The notes beneath the pieces were generated by a model that saw only the letters and a list, made by a program, of their open reading frames with translations, searched no databases and had not been told where the DNA came from. Position numbers and translations under genes: made by a program. DNA of 64,000 nucleotides from Steroidobacteraceae bacterium (GTDB lineage: Bacteria > Pseudomonadota > Gammaproteobacteria > Steroidobacterales > Steroidobacteraceae), in contig JABAQN010000022.1 of assembly GCA_019187495.1 (NCBI GenBank), positions 1 through 64,000 of the forward strand. The letters are read 5' to 3'. Positions 44,781 to 52,979 of this stretch are shown here, piece by piece. The stretch's first letter is position 1, and the number at the start of each line of letters is the position of its first letter.

Positions 44781-45968
44781 CTATTTCGCGAGCAGTTCCC
44801 GCGCATGCGCAGCCTGTTCGGCGCGCAGCGGCAGGAAGACAGCCTGATCGAGGACAACCTGCTGGCCCTCTCTGCTGAGCAGGAACTGCAGGAAGGACTC
44901 GAGTGCGGCAGGCACGGGCTTCCCCGGTGCCTTGTTGATATTGAAATAGATCAGCCGGCTGAGCGGGTATCGTGCCTGTGCCACGTTCTCATAAGTCGGT
45001 GCAATGGCCGGGTCCGCGGGGTCCCGCGACAGTGGCAGCATCTTCACAGGCGAATCGATGTAGGCCAGGCCCGAATAGCCGATCCCGAAGCGATCGTTGG
45101 CCACACGACTCGCGAGTGGAAACACCAGCTTCTCGTAGTGCAGATCCTCGCGCCATTCGCCGCGAGTCGCACCCGGGCTGAGAACGCGCTGCCGGATGAA
45201 TTCCTCGAAGCCGTTCCACGGCTGGATGGCGTAAGCCCTGACCGGCTTGTTTGCCCACTCGCCTCCCAGACCGAGTTGTCCCCAGGTGCGAATGGCCTCC
45301 GGCGCACCGCGGTGCCGTGTTCGCGAGAAGATGGCGTCAATCTGCGCGAAGTCGAGCTTCGACAGCGGATTGTCCGGGTGGACAAAAAACCCCATCGCAT
45401 CGAGGAATCCGAAATGACGATAGCTTCCGCCCGCGACCGGTATGCTCGTCGGCAAATAGCCGAATCGCCGCTCGAACTCCTCGAGATCTTCCGGCTTCAG
45501 CTCACGCGAGACGAAAACGAAGTCGACCGACTGCCTGATCAGTTCTTTCGTACCGAGACTGCCCGCGTACGGCGGCGCTGTCAGACTTAGCTGCACACCG
45601 GGATGAAGTTCACTGAAGCGTTTGAACCAGCGATTGGCGAGTTCCACGAGCACATCCGATGCGCCTCCGGTGAAACTTCCGGACAGCCCCGGGCCAGAAT
45701 CCCGCTGATAAGATGGCAAGCCCTCGTCCAGTGCCGGCTGCAGCAACTCTCGCATCGGCAAACTGCGACCGTGTGCACGCGCCTCCTCCTTTTCGGCCTC
45801 TGTCTGCGGCAAGACAGGCGCAACGGGTGGAACGAGCCAGTGCACCGGCCTGACCGCGCGGCCAGCCTCGATCGCTGCTGCCCCCTCACTGGCACCAGTC
45901 GAAGCCGCGATGCAAAGCATCGCGACTGCGGCGAGACCGCTTTGCAGTCCTGCCGCGCGAGGGCTCAC
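44781..45968 (-). CDS. PstS-like periplasmic substrate-binding protein
   Basis: A 395-residue exported protein of the PBP_like_2 (PstS-like) superfamily. GTG 45968 overlaps the TonB receptor stop (GTGA), giving the leader SPRAAGLQSGLAAVAMLCIA. The body has DVLVELANRWFKRFSELHPG, TAPPYAGSLGTKELIRQSVD, FVFVSRELKPEDLEEFERRF, MGFFVHPDNPLSKLDFAQID, WGQLGLGGEW and SREGQQVVLDQAVFLPLRAE. It differs from the Pst operon PstS by an N-terminal insert rich in Glu/Ala and by lacking [10 protein letters not shown]. There are no pst permease genes beside it, so ligand delivery may be to another partner. Phosphate or a phosphate-bearing compound is only a guess. Confidence 0.75.
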   Translation of the reverse strand: MSPRAAGLQSGLAAVAMLCIAASTGASEGAAAIEAGRAVRPVHWLVPPVAPVLPQTEAEKEEARAHGRSLPMRELLQPALDEGLPSYQRDSGPGLSGSFTGGASDVLVELANRWFKRFSELHPGVQLSLTAPPYAGSLGTKELIRQSVDFVFVSRELKPEDLEEFERRFGYLPTSIPVAGGSYRHFGFLDAMGFFVHPDNPLSKLDFAQIDAIFSRTRHRGAPEAIRTWGQLGLGGEWANKPVRAYAIQPWNGFEEFIRQRVLSPGATRGEWREDLHYEKLVFPLASRVANDRFGIGYSGLAYIDSPVKMLPLSRDPADPAIAPTYENVAQARYPLSRLIYFNINKAPGKPVPAALESFLQFLLSREGQQVVLDQAVFLPLRAEQAAHARELLAK

Positions 45969-48181
45969 AGATTCACCCGCCACGACAGTGTCATGTTGCG
46001 AGGCGCTCCGGGCACCACCCCGTTCTCGTTGAGCGTGGAATTGACACCCTCGAAATAGTGTTCATCGAACAGATTGCCGATCTTCAGCGTGAAATTGTGC
46101 CGCTCGCGCAACCGATAGTAGATTGCGAGATCTGCGACCGTGTAACCGGGCAGCATCAGCACTCGCCCATCATTCTGGCTCGGCAGGCTGCCGGCAATCT
46201 CGCTGCTGTAGTACGTGCCCACGCCAATACCGAGTCCCTGCAATGGGCCATCCACGACGTCATATCGAACCCACAGATTGGCGGTCCGAAGTGAAGAGTT
46301 GGTCAGCTGGGCACCGACCAGGGGCGCCGACGGCGCGCTGTAGGACTCGTCGATGTACGCATCCGTGTAGGCGACACCCGCAACGACCTGCAGGTTCTCG
46401 AGCACGCTGTAGTTCAATTCCAGCTCGAGGCCCTTCGAGCGCTCCGCACCCACCTGCTGGGAGCAAGTGCCGGCCACCCCGGTGTTGCAGGCGATGGGAG
46501 CAAGCGTGTCTTCCCGCTTGATATCGAACAGCGCAAGTGTTGCTGTAAGGCGGTCTGCCAAGGCATCGGCCTTCACCCCGACTTCGATCTGCTTGCCCGA
46601 CTGGGGATCAAAAGGGTTTGCTCGCCCGGCAGCGTCCTGCACCCCTGCCGCCTGGGGTACAAATGATGTGGCGTAGCTCGCGTACAGCGTCCACGCGGGC
46701 GTCGGCTGAAACATCAGGCCCGCTGTCGGCAGCACGTTTGATGTTTGCGTCTCCCGCGAAGTCAGCGGAGGCGTCTTGCGCTCCTCCGTTTCCTGCTTGT
46801 CCCTGGCGTAGCGGAGGCCAACACTGGCTTTCCAGCGTTCGGAGAACGTGATGAGGTCGGACAAATACAGACCTGTCGAGGTATTTCGCGTGTAGCGCCG
46901 ATTCAACGGTCCCGATGGGTAGCTGGCGAGCGGCAATGCGTTGCCGTACACAGGGTCATAGACATTGATATTGATCCGTCCGGGGCCCGGCAATGACGCG
47001 GGCCCAGTCGTCGGTCCGTTGAAGAACTGTATGCGCTCGAAATCAGTCGAATCGACTCCCGCGTTCACGCCAACCAGCAACTTGTGGCCGATCGGCCCGG
47101 TATCGAACGGTATCGAGAGATTCGAATCGAGGAAATTGTAGGTTCGCTTGTTGAGCTGCTGTCGCGCGCGCCTTTGCAACGTCACCCGATCTGCCAGCAC
47201 CGAGACATTGTCGAATCCTTCAGCCGAATCTTCCGTGCTGATACTGCGAAATGCGGCGTTCAAGCGCAGACCGCTGTCGAAATCGTGCGAATACGCCAGC
47301 GTGCCACCCTTGCCCTCTTCGTGCTGCCGATCGCCCGGCTCCTGATAGCGGGTCCGGATATCCGCGATCAGGCTCGCATCCTTGTTCGGTGCAACGAGTT
47401 GCGTGTCATACGCATTCTTGCGGCGGCGATACTCGAATGAAGCTCTCAGCGAATCTCGTTCCGTCATGTTCCAGGTGAGACTTGGCGAAACGTAGCTGGC
47501 CTCTTCGAAGCCGTGACGAAACGTATCCCGATCCGTGTGCTCCACCACGAGCCGATAGAGCAGCGCGCCTTCGCCGATCGGGCCCGTGACATCGAAGCCC
47601 GCGTTGTAACCCGCACCATCACCGAAGGACATTCCGGCGCCATCGTACGTCGACCCTCGCAGGTCGATGATGGCACCGAAGTTCTCCCGAGGCTTCTTGC
47701 TGACGATATTCACGAAGCCGCCCGGCTGGGCCTGGCCGTAGAGTACCGACGCAGGGCCTTTGACGACTTCGACATTCTCCGCCGCGAACGTCGGCGGCGA
47801 GCCAAATCGGCCGCTCAGGCCCGGCAGGCCATCCACCATGATCGCGCTCTTGTCGGCTTGCGTATTCTTGAAGCCACGAATGGAGAGGTCATAGCCCGTC
47901 ACGCCACCGCGGCGTACTCCGGTCATATAGCTGTAGAGATCCGCGATGTTGGTGGTCTCGATCGCCTTCATGAAGGCATCGCTGTAATTGGCGACCGAGT
48001 AGGGAGTATCCATGACGCTGATGTCCTGCTTCATCGCGCTCTGGGCTCCCACCGAAACGAACTTTCCCTCGACGATCACCGTATGGAGCTCTTCGGCCTG
48101 CTCCTCCGAAGCAGTTTCCTGGGATCGCACCTCGCCAATCATTACCAGAACAGCGGTGAAAATCAGAAAGCTGCGCAACAT
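45965..48181 (-). CDS. TonB-dependent siderophore-type receptor
   Basis: A 738-residue outer-membrane receptor of the FhuA/FecA-like siderophore group. ATG 48181 has a strong GGGAGG 6 nt upstream; the leader is MLRSFLIFTAVLVMIGEVRS. A TonB box-like segment LHTVIVEG is followed by a plug domain (DTPYSVANYSDAFMKAIETT, VEVVKGPASVLYGQAQPGGF, NIVSKKP), which is characteristic of siderophore receptors, and a barrel ending NMTLSWRVNL. A barrel segment with CNTGVAGTCSQQVG is unusual. It lies 29 bp after the CitMHS transporter gene and overlaps the PstS-like gene. Ferric-citrate or another metal chelate is a reasonable but unproved ligand. Confidence 0.9.
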   Translation of the reverse strand: MLRSFLIFTAVLVMIGEVRSQETASEEQAEELHTVIVEGKFVSVGAQSAMKQDISVMDTPYSVANYSDAFMKAIETTNIADLYSYMTGVRRGGVTGYDLSIRGFKNTQADKSAIMVDGLPGLSGRFGSPPTFAAENVEVVKGPASVLYGQAQPGGFVNIVSKKPRENFGAIIDLRGSTYDGAGMSFGDGAGYNAGFDVTGPIGEGALLYRLVVEHTDRDTFRHGFEEASYVSPSLTWNMTERDSLRASFEYRRRKNAYDTQLVAPNKDASLIADIRTRYQEPGDRQHEEGKGGTLAYSHDFDSGLRLNAAFRSISTEDSAEGFDNVSVLADRVTLQRRARQQLNKRTYNFLDSNLSIPFDTGPIGHKLLVGVNAGVDSTDFERIQFFNGPTTGPASLPGPGRININVYDPVYGNALPLASYPSGPLNRRYTRNTSTGLYLSDLITFSERWKASVGLRYARDKQETEERKTPPLTSRETQTSNVLPTAGLMFQPTPAWTLYASYATSFVPQAAGVQDAAGRANPFDPQSGKQIEVGVKADALADRLTATLALFDIKREDTLAPIACNTGVAGTCSQQVGAERSKGLELELNYSVLENLQVVAGVAYTDAYIDESYSAPSAPLVGAQLTNSSLRTANLWVRYDVVDGPLQGLGIGVGTYYSSEIAGSLPSQNDGRVLMLPGYTVADLAIYYRLRERHNFTLKIGNLFDEHYFEGVNSTLNENGVVPGAPRNMTLSWRVNL

Positions 48182-48210
48182 GGAACCCTCCCAGGTCATA
48201 GTCATTGATT

Positions 48211-49572
48211 TCATCCTGCCGCCAACGGAAACAATCCCAGCGCGAGCGCCGCCACGAGCATCAGCAGGCAGATCCCCGCCGCCCAGGCCAGTGTGAATTT
48301 CTGGTGATCCCCGAAATCGACACCCGCGAGTCCGACCAGCAAGTAAGTGGACGCGACCAATGGGCTCAGCAGATGTATGGGTTGCCCGATCAACGACGCC
48401 CGCGCCATTTCGAGGGGGCTGATGCCGGCGGTGCGCGCGACTTCCGTCGCGATCGGCAGCACGCCATAGTAGAACGCGTCATTCGAGATGAAGAACGTGA
48501 ACGGCATGCTGGCGAGCGCGGTAATGACCGCGAGCGACGGTGCCCAGGATTCCGGCACCACCGTCAGCAGGCTGTCGGACATGGACTTGACCATCCCCGT
48601 GCCGGATAGGATGCCGGTGAACACGCCGGCGGCGAAGATCAGCGCAACCACAGCGATGACATTGCCGGCATGCGCCGCGATGCGCGCTCGCTGCTCCGGC
48701 AGTTGCGGGTAGTTGGCGACGATTGCGATCGCAAACGCGACCATGAAGAGCACGGGCAGCGGCAGCAAATTGACGATCAAGCCAACGATCAGGGCCACGG
48801 TCAGCAGCGCATTGAACCAGCGCAACCGCGGGCGCTTGAGCCGGGATGCAGCTTCACTCTCCCCGTTCGCCGGCAGCAGCGCAGTATCTTCAATCGATGA
48901 CTGCGCGACCGCCGGATCCGAATCGGCTGCCAGGGGGGGCGTCCCGAGTACGACTTGGCCCAGCCGCTGCCGCTCGCGCACACCGAGGAGCCATGCGAGC
49001 GCCACGACGCCCGCGACTCCGATGACCATCACCGGAATCATCGGGACGAAGACTTCCGACGGATCCACCGACAATGCGGTCGCCGCCCGTGCCAGCGGCC
49101 CGCCCCACGGCGTGAGATTCATGACCCCACTCGCGAGGATGGTCACACAGGTGAGATTCAAGGCGTTCATGCCGAGACGCCGGTACAGGGGCAGTATCGA
49201 TGCCACGGTGATCATGTAGGTGGTCGATCCGTCGCCGTCGAGCGACACGAATGCGGCAAGCACCGCGGTACCCACCACCACCTTTGCGGGATCGTTGCCG
49301 ACACTGCGCAGGATCCGGCTCACCACCGGATCAAAGAGCCCCGCATCGATCATGATCCCGAAGTAGAGGATGGCGAACATGAGCATCACGCCGGTCGGTG
49401 CGAGCGTGCGGATGCCATCGAGCATCATGATGCCGAGTTCATCACTGCCGACACCGGCCAGCACGGCGAAGAGGATCGGAATGGCGATCAGCGCGACGAG
49501 CGGCGAAACGCGCTTCAGCATGATCAGCGTCATGAAAGTGATCACCATGCCGAAGCCGAGCAGCGTCAGCAT
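48211..49572 (-). CDS. CitMHS-family (metal-)citrate:H+ symporter
   Basis: A 453-residue inner-membrane transporter with about 12 hydrophobic segments. Family-typical stretches are MLTLLGFGMVITFMTLIMLK, the GVMLMFAILYFGIMIDAGLF loop, FVSLDGDGSTTYMITVASIL, MNLTPWGGPLARAATAL and SMPFTFFISNDAFYYGVLPI. Proteins of this family import citrate complexed with Mg2+, Ca2+ or other divalent metals. It heads the operon continuing into the TonB receptor, 29 bp downstream, and lies behind a TctDE-like citrate-type two-component system, consistent with regulation of tricarboxylate uptake. A regulator-type box and -10 lie 85-120 bp upstream. Confidence 0.9.
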   Translation of the reverse strand: MLTLLGFGMVITFMTLIMLKRVSPLVALIAIPILFAVLAGVGSDELGIMMLDGIRTLAPTGVMLMFAILYFGIMIDAGLFDPVVSRILRSVGNDPAKVVVGTAVLAAFVSLDGDGSTTYMITVASILPLYRRLGMNALNLTCVTILASGVMNLTPWGGPLARAATALSVDPSEVFVPMIPVMVIGVAGVVALAWLLGVRERQRLGQVVLGTPPLAADSDPAVAQSSIEDTALLPANGESEAASRLKRPRLRWFNALLTVALIVGLIVNLLPLPVLFMVAFAIAIVANYPQLPEQRARIAAHAGNVIAVVALIFAAGVFTGILSGTGMVKSMSDSLLTVVPESWAPSLAVITALASMPFTFFISNDAFYYGVLPIATEVARTAGISPLEMARASLIGQPIHLLSPLVASTYLLVGLAGVDFGDHQKFTLAWAAGICLLMLVAALALGLFPLAAG

Positions 49573-49656
49573 GGAATCTCGCCTCGTGCACTGGTCATGG
49601 GCGCCCCTCCGATCCGGCGTGGACGCTTTCGGCCAGCGTCGCAGCGGATGGGGGCC

Positions 49657-49691
49657 AGTCTAGGAACTTCTTGCTGTCTGCAACCTGTCAG
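49657..49691 (-). promoter_or_regulatory. direct-repeat regulator box and -10 upstream of the CitMHS operon
   Basis: Minus strand: CTGACAG-gttg-CAGACAG (49674-49691), 11-bp period, then 11 bp and TAGACT (49657-49662), the same -10 as before the lipoprotein gene at 40658. The half-sites read GACAG instead of GTCAG. The predicted start leaves a leader of about 78 nt before the transporter ATG. Confidence 0.5.
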
Positions 49692-49701
49692 GGACGGGCG
49701 C

Positions 49702-50769
49702 TCACTTCGGCGGCTCGATGGCTCCATTCCAGAGGTTCATAAAGCGACGCTTCTTCAGCTGGTCGAGGTAAACCAGCAGGCCGGGGCCGAGGACCACCGG
49801 CCGCAGCGGGCCGACCACGGCGTTGGTAATTCCGCCGCGGGTCTGCTGTACCGACGCCTCATTTCGAATCGCCGGCAAGCCACCCTCGTTCGCAAGCGTC
49901 CGCTGGCCCTCGATGGACACCAGGTACTCGAGGAAGCGATGTGCCGCATCCGGATTCGGTGCGCTGGCGGGAAGCACAGCGGTTCTCGTGACGACCAGCG
50001 TGTAGTCGCGCGGATAGACGATCGCGAGCGGCGCTCCAGCGGCGATGCGCGATTGCGCATATGAACCGAGGAGGTTGTAACCGATGGCGAGATTGCCCTT
50101 CTCGAGCCGCGCGAGCAGGTCGCTGGTGCGCCGCTCGATGACGACACCGGCGTCGCCGAGAGTCTCCAGCAGCGCGCTGAATTCACTGCTCTGGCGCGCA
50201 TCCTGCGAGGCGAGCAGGTAACCCACACTGCTGCCGGCAATGTCATAGGTACCGATCCGGCCACGCCACGCCGCGGGATCCCGTCGCACCAGTTCGATCA
50301 GCTCGCTTCTCGTCCGCGGCAGGGTCCGCCCCGAGAAGGCGTTGACATTGAACACCATCACGGCGGGCTCGAACGTGAATCCGAATGCCTGGTCGCGCCA
50401 CCGCGCCCATTCGGGAAGCATCCGGGCATTGGCCGAGAGATGGGTCGCGGCGTAGCCGTCGTTGACGAGTTTTACCTGCAGATCCATGGCCGAGCTCAAC
50501 AGCAGATCGGCCCTAGGCTTGCCGTGCTTCAGATCTTCGAGGAAGCGCTCGTAGAGCACGTGGCTCTCGAGTTCCTCATACTGGACAGCAATTCCCGGGT
50601 TGAGCCGCTGAAAGTGCCGGACAGCCGCCTCGAACACCGCGGTATCTGTCGTGCTGTAGATCGTCAGCTGCCTCGCACCAACGCTCGCCGCAGGATAGGT
50701 CTCCGCGACGGCTGTCAGGGAAAACCAGCCGGCGGCGCTCACGATCAATAACCACGCGACGCGACTCAT
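49702..50769 (-). CDS. ABC-type substrate-binding protein co-encoded with a sensor kinase
   Basis: A 355-residue periplasmic binding protein (leader MSRVAWLLIVSAAGWFSLTA) of the iron/molybdate/spermidine-like SBP superfamily: LTIYSTTDTAVFEAAVRHFQ, ADLLLSSAMDLQVKLVNDGY, AFGFTFEPAVMVFNVNAF and APNPDAAHRFLEYLVSIEGQ. No ABC permease or ATPase is adjacent. Its ATG overlaps the kinase stop (ATGA), so it is translated with the kinase. Such binding proteins next to TctE-type kinases may present the ligand to the sensor domain instead of a transporter. Confidence 0.82.
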   Translation of the reverse strand: MSRVAWLLIVSAAGWFSLTAVAETYPAASVGARQLTIYSTTDTAVFEAAVRHFQRLNPGIAVQYEELESHVLYERFLEDLKHGKPRADLLLSSAMDLQVKLVNDGYAATHLSANARMLPEWARWRDQAFGFTFEPAVMVFNVNAFSGRTLPRTRSELIELVRRDPAAWRGRIGTYDIAGSSVGYLLASQDARQSSEFSALLETLGDAGVVIERRTSDLLARLEKGNLAIGYNLLGSYAQSRIAAGAPLAIVYPRDYTLVVTRTAVLPASAPNPDAAHRFLEYLVSIEGQRTLANEGGLPAIRNEASVQQTRGGITNAVVGPLRPVVLGPGLLVYLDQLKKRRFMNLWNGAIEPPK

Positions 50770-52172
50770 GACTCGACACCTTCCGCCCGCCACGGGAGCC
50801 GGAGCGTCACTTCGAGACCACCACCTTCCCGGTTGGCGAGTACCACTTCACCACCGTGACTGGCAATCGCACGGCGAACGATGGCAAGACCCAGCCCGGC
50901 TCCAGGACTGCCGACGCCATCACCACGAACGAAGCGCTCGAATACCTTCGCCTGCCGGGATTCCGGGATACCGGGGCCACGGTCGGCCACCGTGACTACA
51001 TAGCCGCCCTCTTCCGCCCGAATCGACACGAGCACGGAACCATCCACGGTCGAGCCGTATTTCAGCGCATTGTCGATGAGGTTCTTCAGTGCCTCGCCCA
51101 ACATCAACGCATCACCGACGAAAGGCGCCTGATCCAGTTCGGTGCTGATGACGACATCCCTGCGCCGGGCGTGCGGTACTCCCTCATTGATCGCCTCGTG
51201 CACAAGGTCCAGCAGGTCACAGGGCTCGAAGGCCCGCACATCCGAGCGATGCATCACCGTGGCGTCGATCAGGAGCTGATCGAGCAGGCGCGAGAGCCTC
51301 GCGGCATTGCGCTCGATCGCCGCGATACTGCGCCGCAGCCCCTCCGGATCCTCGTCGGCGGCGACGTGGGCCTGCGCATACAGGGAGGCGAGCGGCGTGC
51401 GCATCTGGTGCGCGGCTTCGCCGATGAATGCCCGCAGCGCCTCGATGTTCCCGGCGAGGCGCCGCATGAAGCCGTTTATTGCGTCTATCAGCGGTGCGAT
51501 CTCGAGCGGTACGGGTTCCACGACGGGCTGCAGGTCTTCCGGTTGCCGGCCTGTGAGGTCTTCCCCGACGCGCTGCAACGGACGCAGCGCCCGGGCAATA
51601 CCCCACATGACCACCGATATCGCGAGCAATGTCATCAGGGTGATGGGCGCAACCGCTCCGAGCACGAGCTCCCGTGCCAATTCGTCACGCGCGCGGCGCG
51701 TGTGCCCGACCTGCACCCAGACCCATCCCTGCATGCCTGGTTCGGCGATCTCGCGCCCGAGCACTGCGAACCTCACCGGCTCGCCCCGATAGTCCGCGTC
51801 GAAAAAGCGGGCCTCGTCCAGCGCGATGCGCCGGTCGCGACCCGAAGGCAGCTGCCAGCCAGGCAGGTCGTCATATCCGGTGATCGTGCTCGGGCCTGGC
51901 CCGATCACGCGATAGAACACCCGGTCGTCCGGTGCCGCCGAAAGCATCTCCAGCGCGGCATACGGCAGATCCACCTGCAACTGGCCGCGGTCGACGGACA
52001 GCGTTTCCGCGATGGACAATGCGGAGCCTGCCAGCAAGCGGTCATACGATTTGTCCGCGGCAAGGCGCCCGTAGGCCTGGGCTGCGAACAGCAGTGCGAG
52101 TGTCCCCACCAGGAACAGCAGGCCCAGCATGCCCGCGATGCGGGCGCGCAGCGAAAGCACCCTAGGCTTCAT
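50766..52172 (-). CDS. TctE-like sensor histidine kinase
   Basis: A 468-residue inner-membrane kinase. Membrane helix at about 14-36 (ARIAGMLGLLFLVGTLALLF), a periplasmic 2CSK_N-type domain typical of TctE kinases (ADKSYDRLLAGSALSIAETL, VFYRVIGPGPSTITGYDDLP), second helix near 172-192 (LVLGAVAPITLMTLLAISVV), HAMP linker (IARALRPLQRVGEDLTGRQP), His in AFIGEAAHQMRTPLASLYA, and HATPase_c with LIDNALKYG, DRGPGIPE and PGAGLGLAIVRRAI. ATG 52172 overlaps the regulator stop by 11 nt. TctE relatives sense tricarboxylates; the adjoining CitMHS transporter supports such a ligand. Confidence 0.92.
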   Translation of the reverse strand: MKPRVLSLRARIAGMLGLLFLVGTLALLFAAQAYGRLAADKSYDRLLAGSALSIAETLSVDRGQLQVDLPYAALEMLSAAPDDRVFYRVIGPGPSTITGYDDLPGWQLPSGRDRRIALDEARFFDADYRGEPVRFAVLGREIAEPGMQGWVWVQVGHTRRARDELARELVLGAVAPITLMTLLAISVVMWGIARALRPLQRVGEDLTGRQPEDLQPVVEPVPLEIAPLIDAINGFMRRLAGNIEALRAFIGEAAHQMRTPLASLYAQAHVAADEDPEGLRRSIAAIERNAARLSRLLDQLLIDATVMHRSDVRAFEPCDLLDLVHEAINEGVPHARRRDVVISTELDQAPFVGDALMLGEALKNLIDNALKYGSTVDGSVLVSIRAEEGGYVVTVADRGPGIPESRQAKVFERFVRGDGVGSPGAGLGLAIVRRAIASHGGEVVLANREGGGLEVTLRLPWRAEGVES

Positions 52173-52842
52173 TGCCCGAGCCCGCTGCCTCGGCGACATA
52201 CCCGACGCCGCGAACCGTACGAATGATCACTGCCGATCCGAGCTTGCGTCGCAGCCGGCCGATATACAGCTCGATCGCGTTGTCGCCGGCCTCTCCGTCA
52301 AAGTCGAAAAGCTGTGAGGCAATTTCGTGCTTGCTGACCACGGCGCCGACGTTGCCGATCAGGATCTCGAGAAGCCGGTACTCGCGATTCGGCAAATGCA
52401 GCATCCTGCCGTCGAGCGTCGCGGATCTCGCGCCCCGATCGAAAACCAGCGACCCGACCGTCGTGACGCCGGAAGCCACACCCTGTGTACGACGCAGCAG
52501 CGCGCGGCAGCGCGCATCGAATTCGCGCAGATCGAATGGCTTGGAAAGATAGTCGTCGGCCCCGACATCCAGCGCACTCACCCGGTCCTCGATCTTTGCG
52601 CGCGCTGTCAGCATGAGCACGGGGGTTCGATCGCCCCGCTCGCGCAGCCAGCGCAACACCGAAAACCCATCCCTGCGGGGAAGGCCGATGTCGAGGACGA
52701 TGAGATCGTAGGACTGATAGCTCAGCACGTCGTGCGCGGCCTGGCCATCACGCAACCAGTCGACGGCATAGCCCTGCCGGCGCAGATGCCGAAGCACCGC
52801 GTCTCCCAAGTCGGCTTCGTCCTCCACCACGAGGATGCGCAT
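52162..52842 (-). CDS. TctD-like response regulator
   Basis: A 226-residue OmpR-family regulator: receiver domain (LVVEDEADLG, phospho-acceptor D51 in LIVLDIGLPRRDGFSVL, Lys in YLSKPFDLREFDAR) and winged helix (LPNREYRLLEILIGNVGAVV, NAIELYIGRLRRKLG, IIRTVRGVGYVAE). ATG 52842 is preferred to an upstream in-frame start at 52872. It lacks a visible ribosome-binding site, and a TATAAG element ends 6 nt upstream, which suggests a leaderless mRNA. It is divergent from a porin gene and heads the operon with kinase and binding protein. Confidence 0.93.
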   Translation of the reverse strand: MRILVVEDEADLGDAVLRHLRRQGYAVDWLRDGQAAHDVLSYQSYDLIVLDIGLPRRDGFSVLRWLRERGDRTPVLMLTARAKIEDRVSALDVGADDYLSKPFDLREFDARCRALLRRTQGVASGVTTVGSLVFDRGARSATLDGRMLHLPNREYRLLEILIGNVGAVVSKHEIASQLFDFDGEAGDNAIELYIGRLRRKLGSAVIIRTVRGVGYVAEAAGSGNEA

Positions 52843-52848
52843 TGCAGG

Positions 52849-52854
52849 CTTATA
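52849..52854 (-). promoter_or_regulatory. -10-like element immediately before the TctD-like gene
   Basis: TATAAG on the minus strand with 6 nt to ATG 52842, so RNA synthesis would begin at about the A of the start codon. No good -35 is seen at 16-18 bp. This supports, but does not prove, a leaderless transcript. Confidence 0.4.
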
Positions 52855-52903
52855 GCAGGATCGGGAACGCAACGGGCACTACCGCCGCAGCGGGGTCGCG
52901 CAC

Positions 52904-52938
52904 GTGTCAGCGGAATGTCAGGTTTGGATCAATACGAT
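52904..52938 (+). promoter_or_regulatory. direct-repeat regulator box and -10 upstream of the porin gene
   Basis: Plus strand: GTGTCAG-cgga-ATGTCAG (52904-52921), then 11 bp and TACGAT (52933-52938). The predicted start is about 35 nt before ATG 52980, with GGGAG as ribosome-binding site. It uses the same ATGTCAGGT half-site and spacing as the lipoprotein promoter at 40.7 kb. Confidence 0.6.
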
Positions 52939-52979
52939 GGCTTTACTGTTCATGGACCTGCCGTTGACGGGAGACACTG

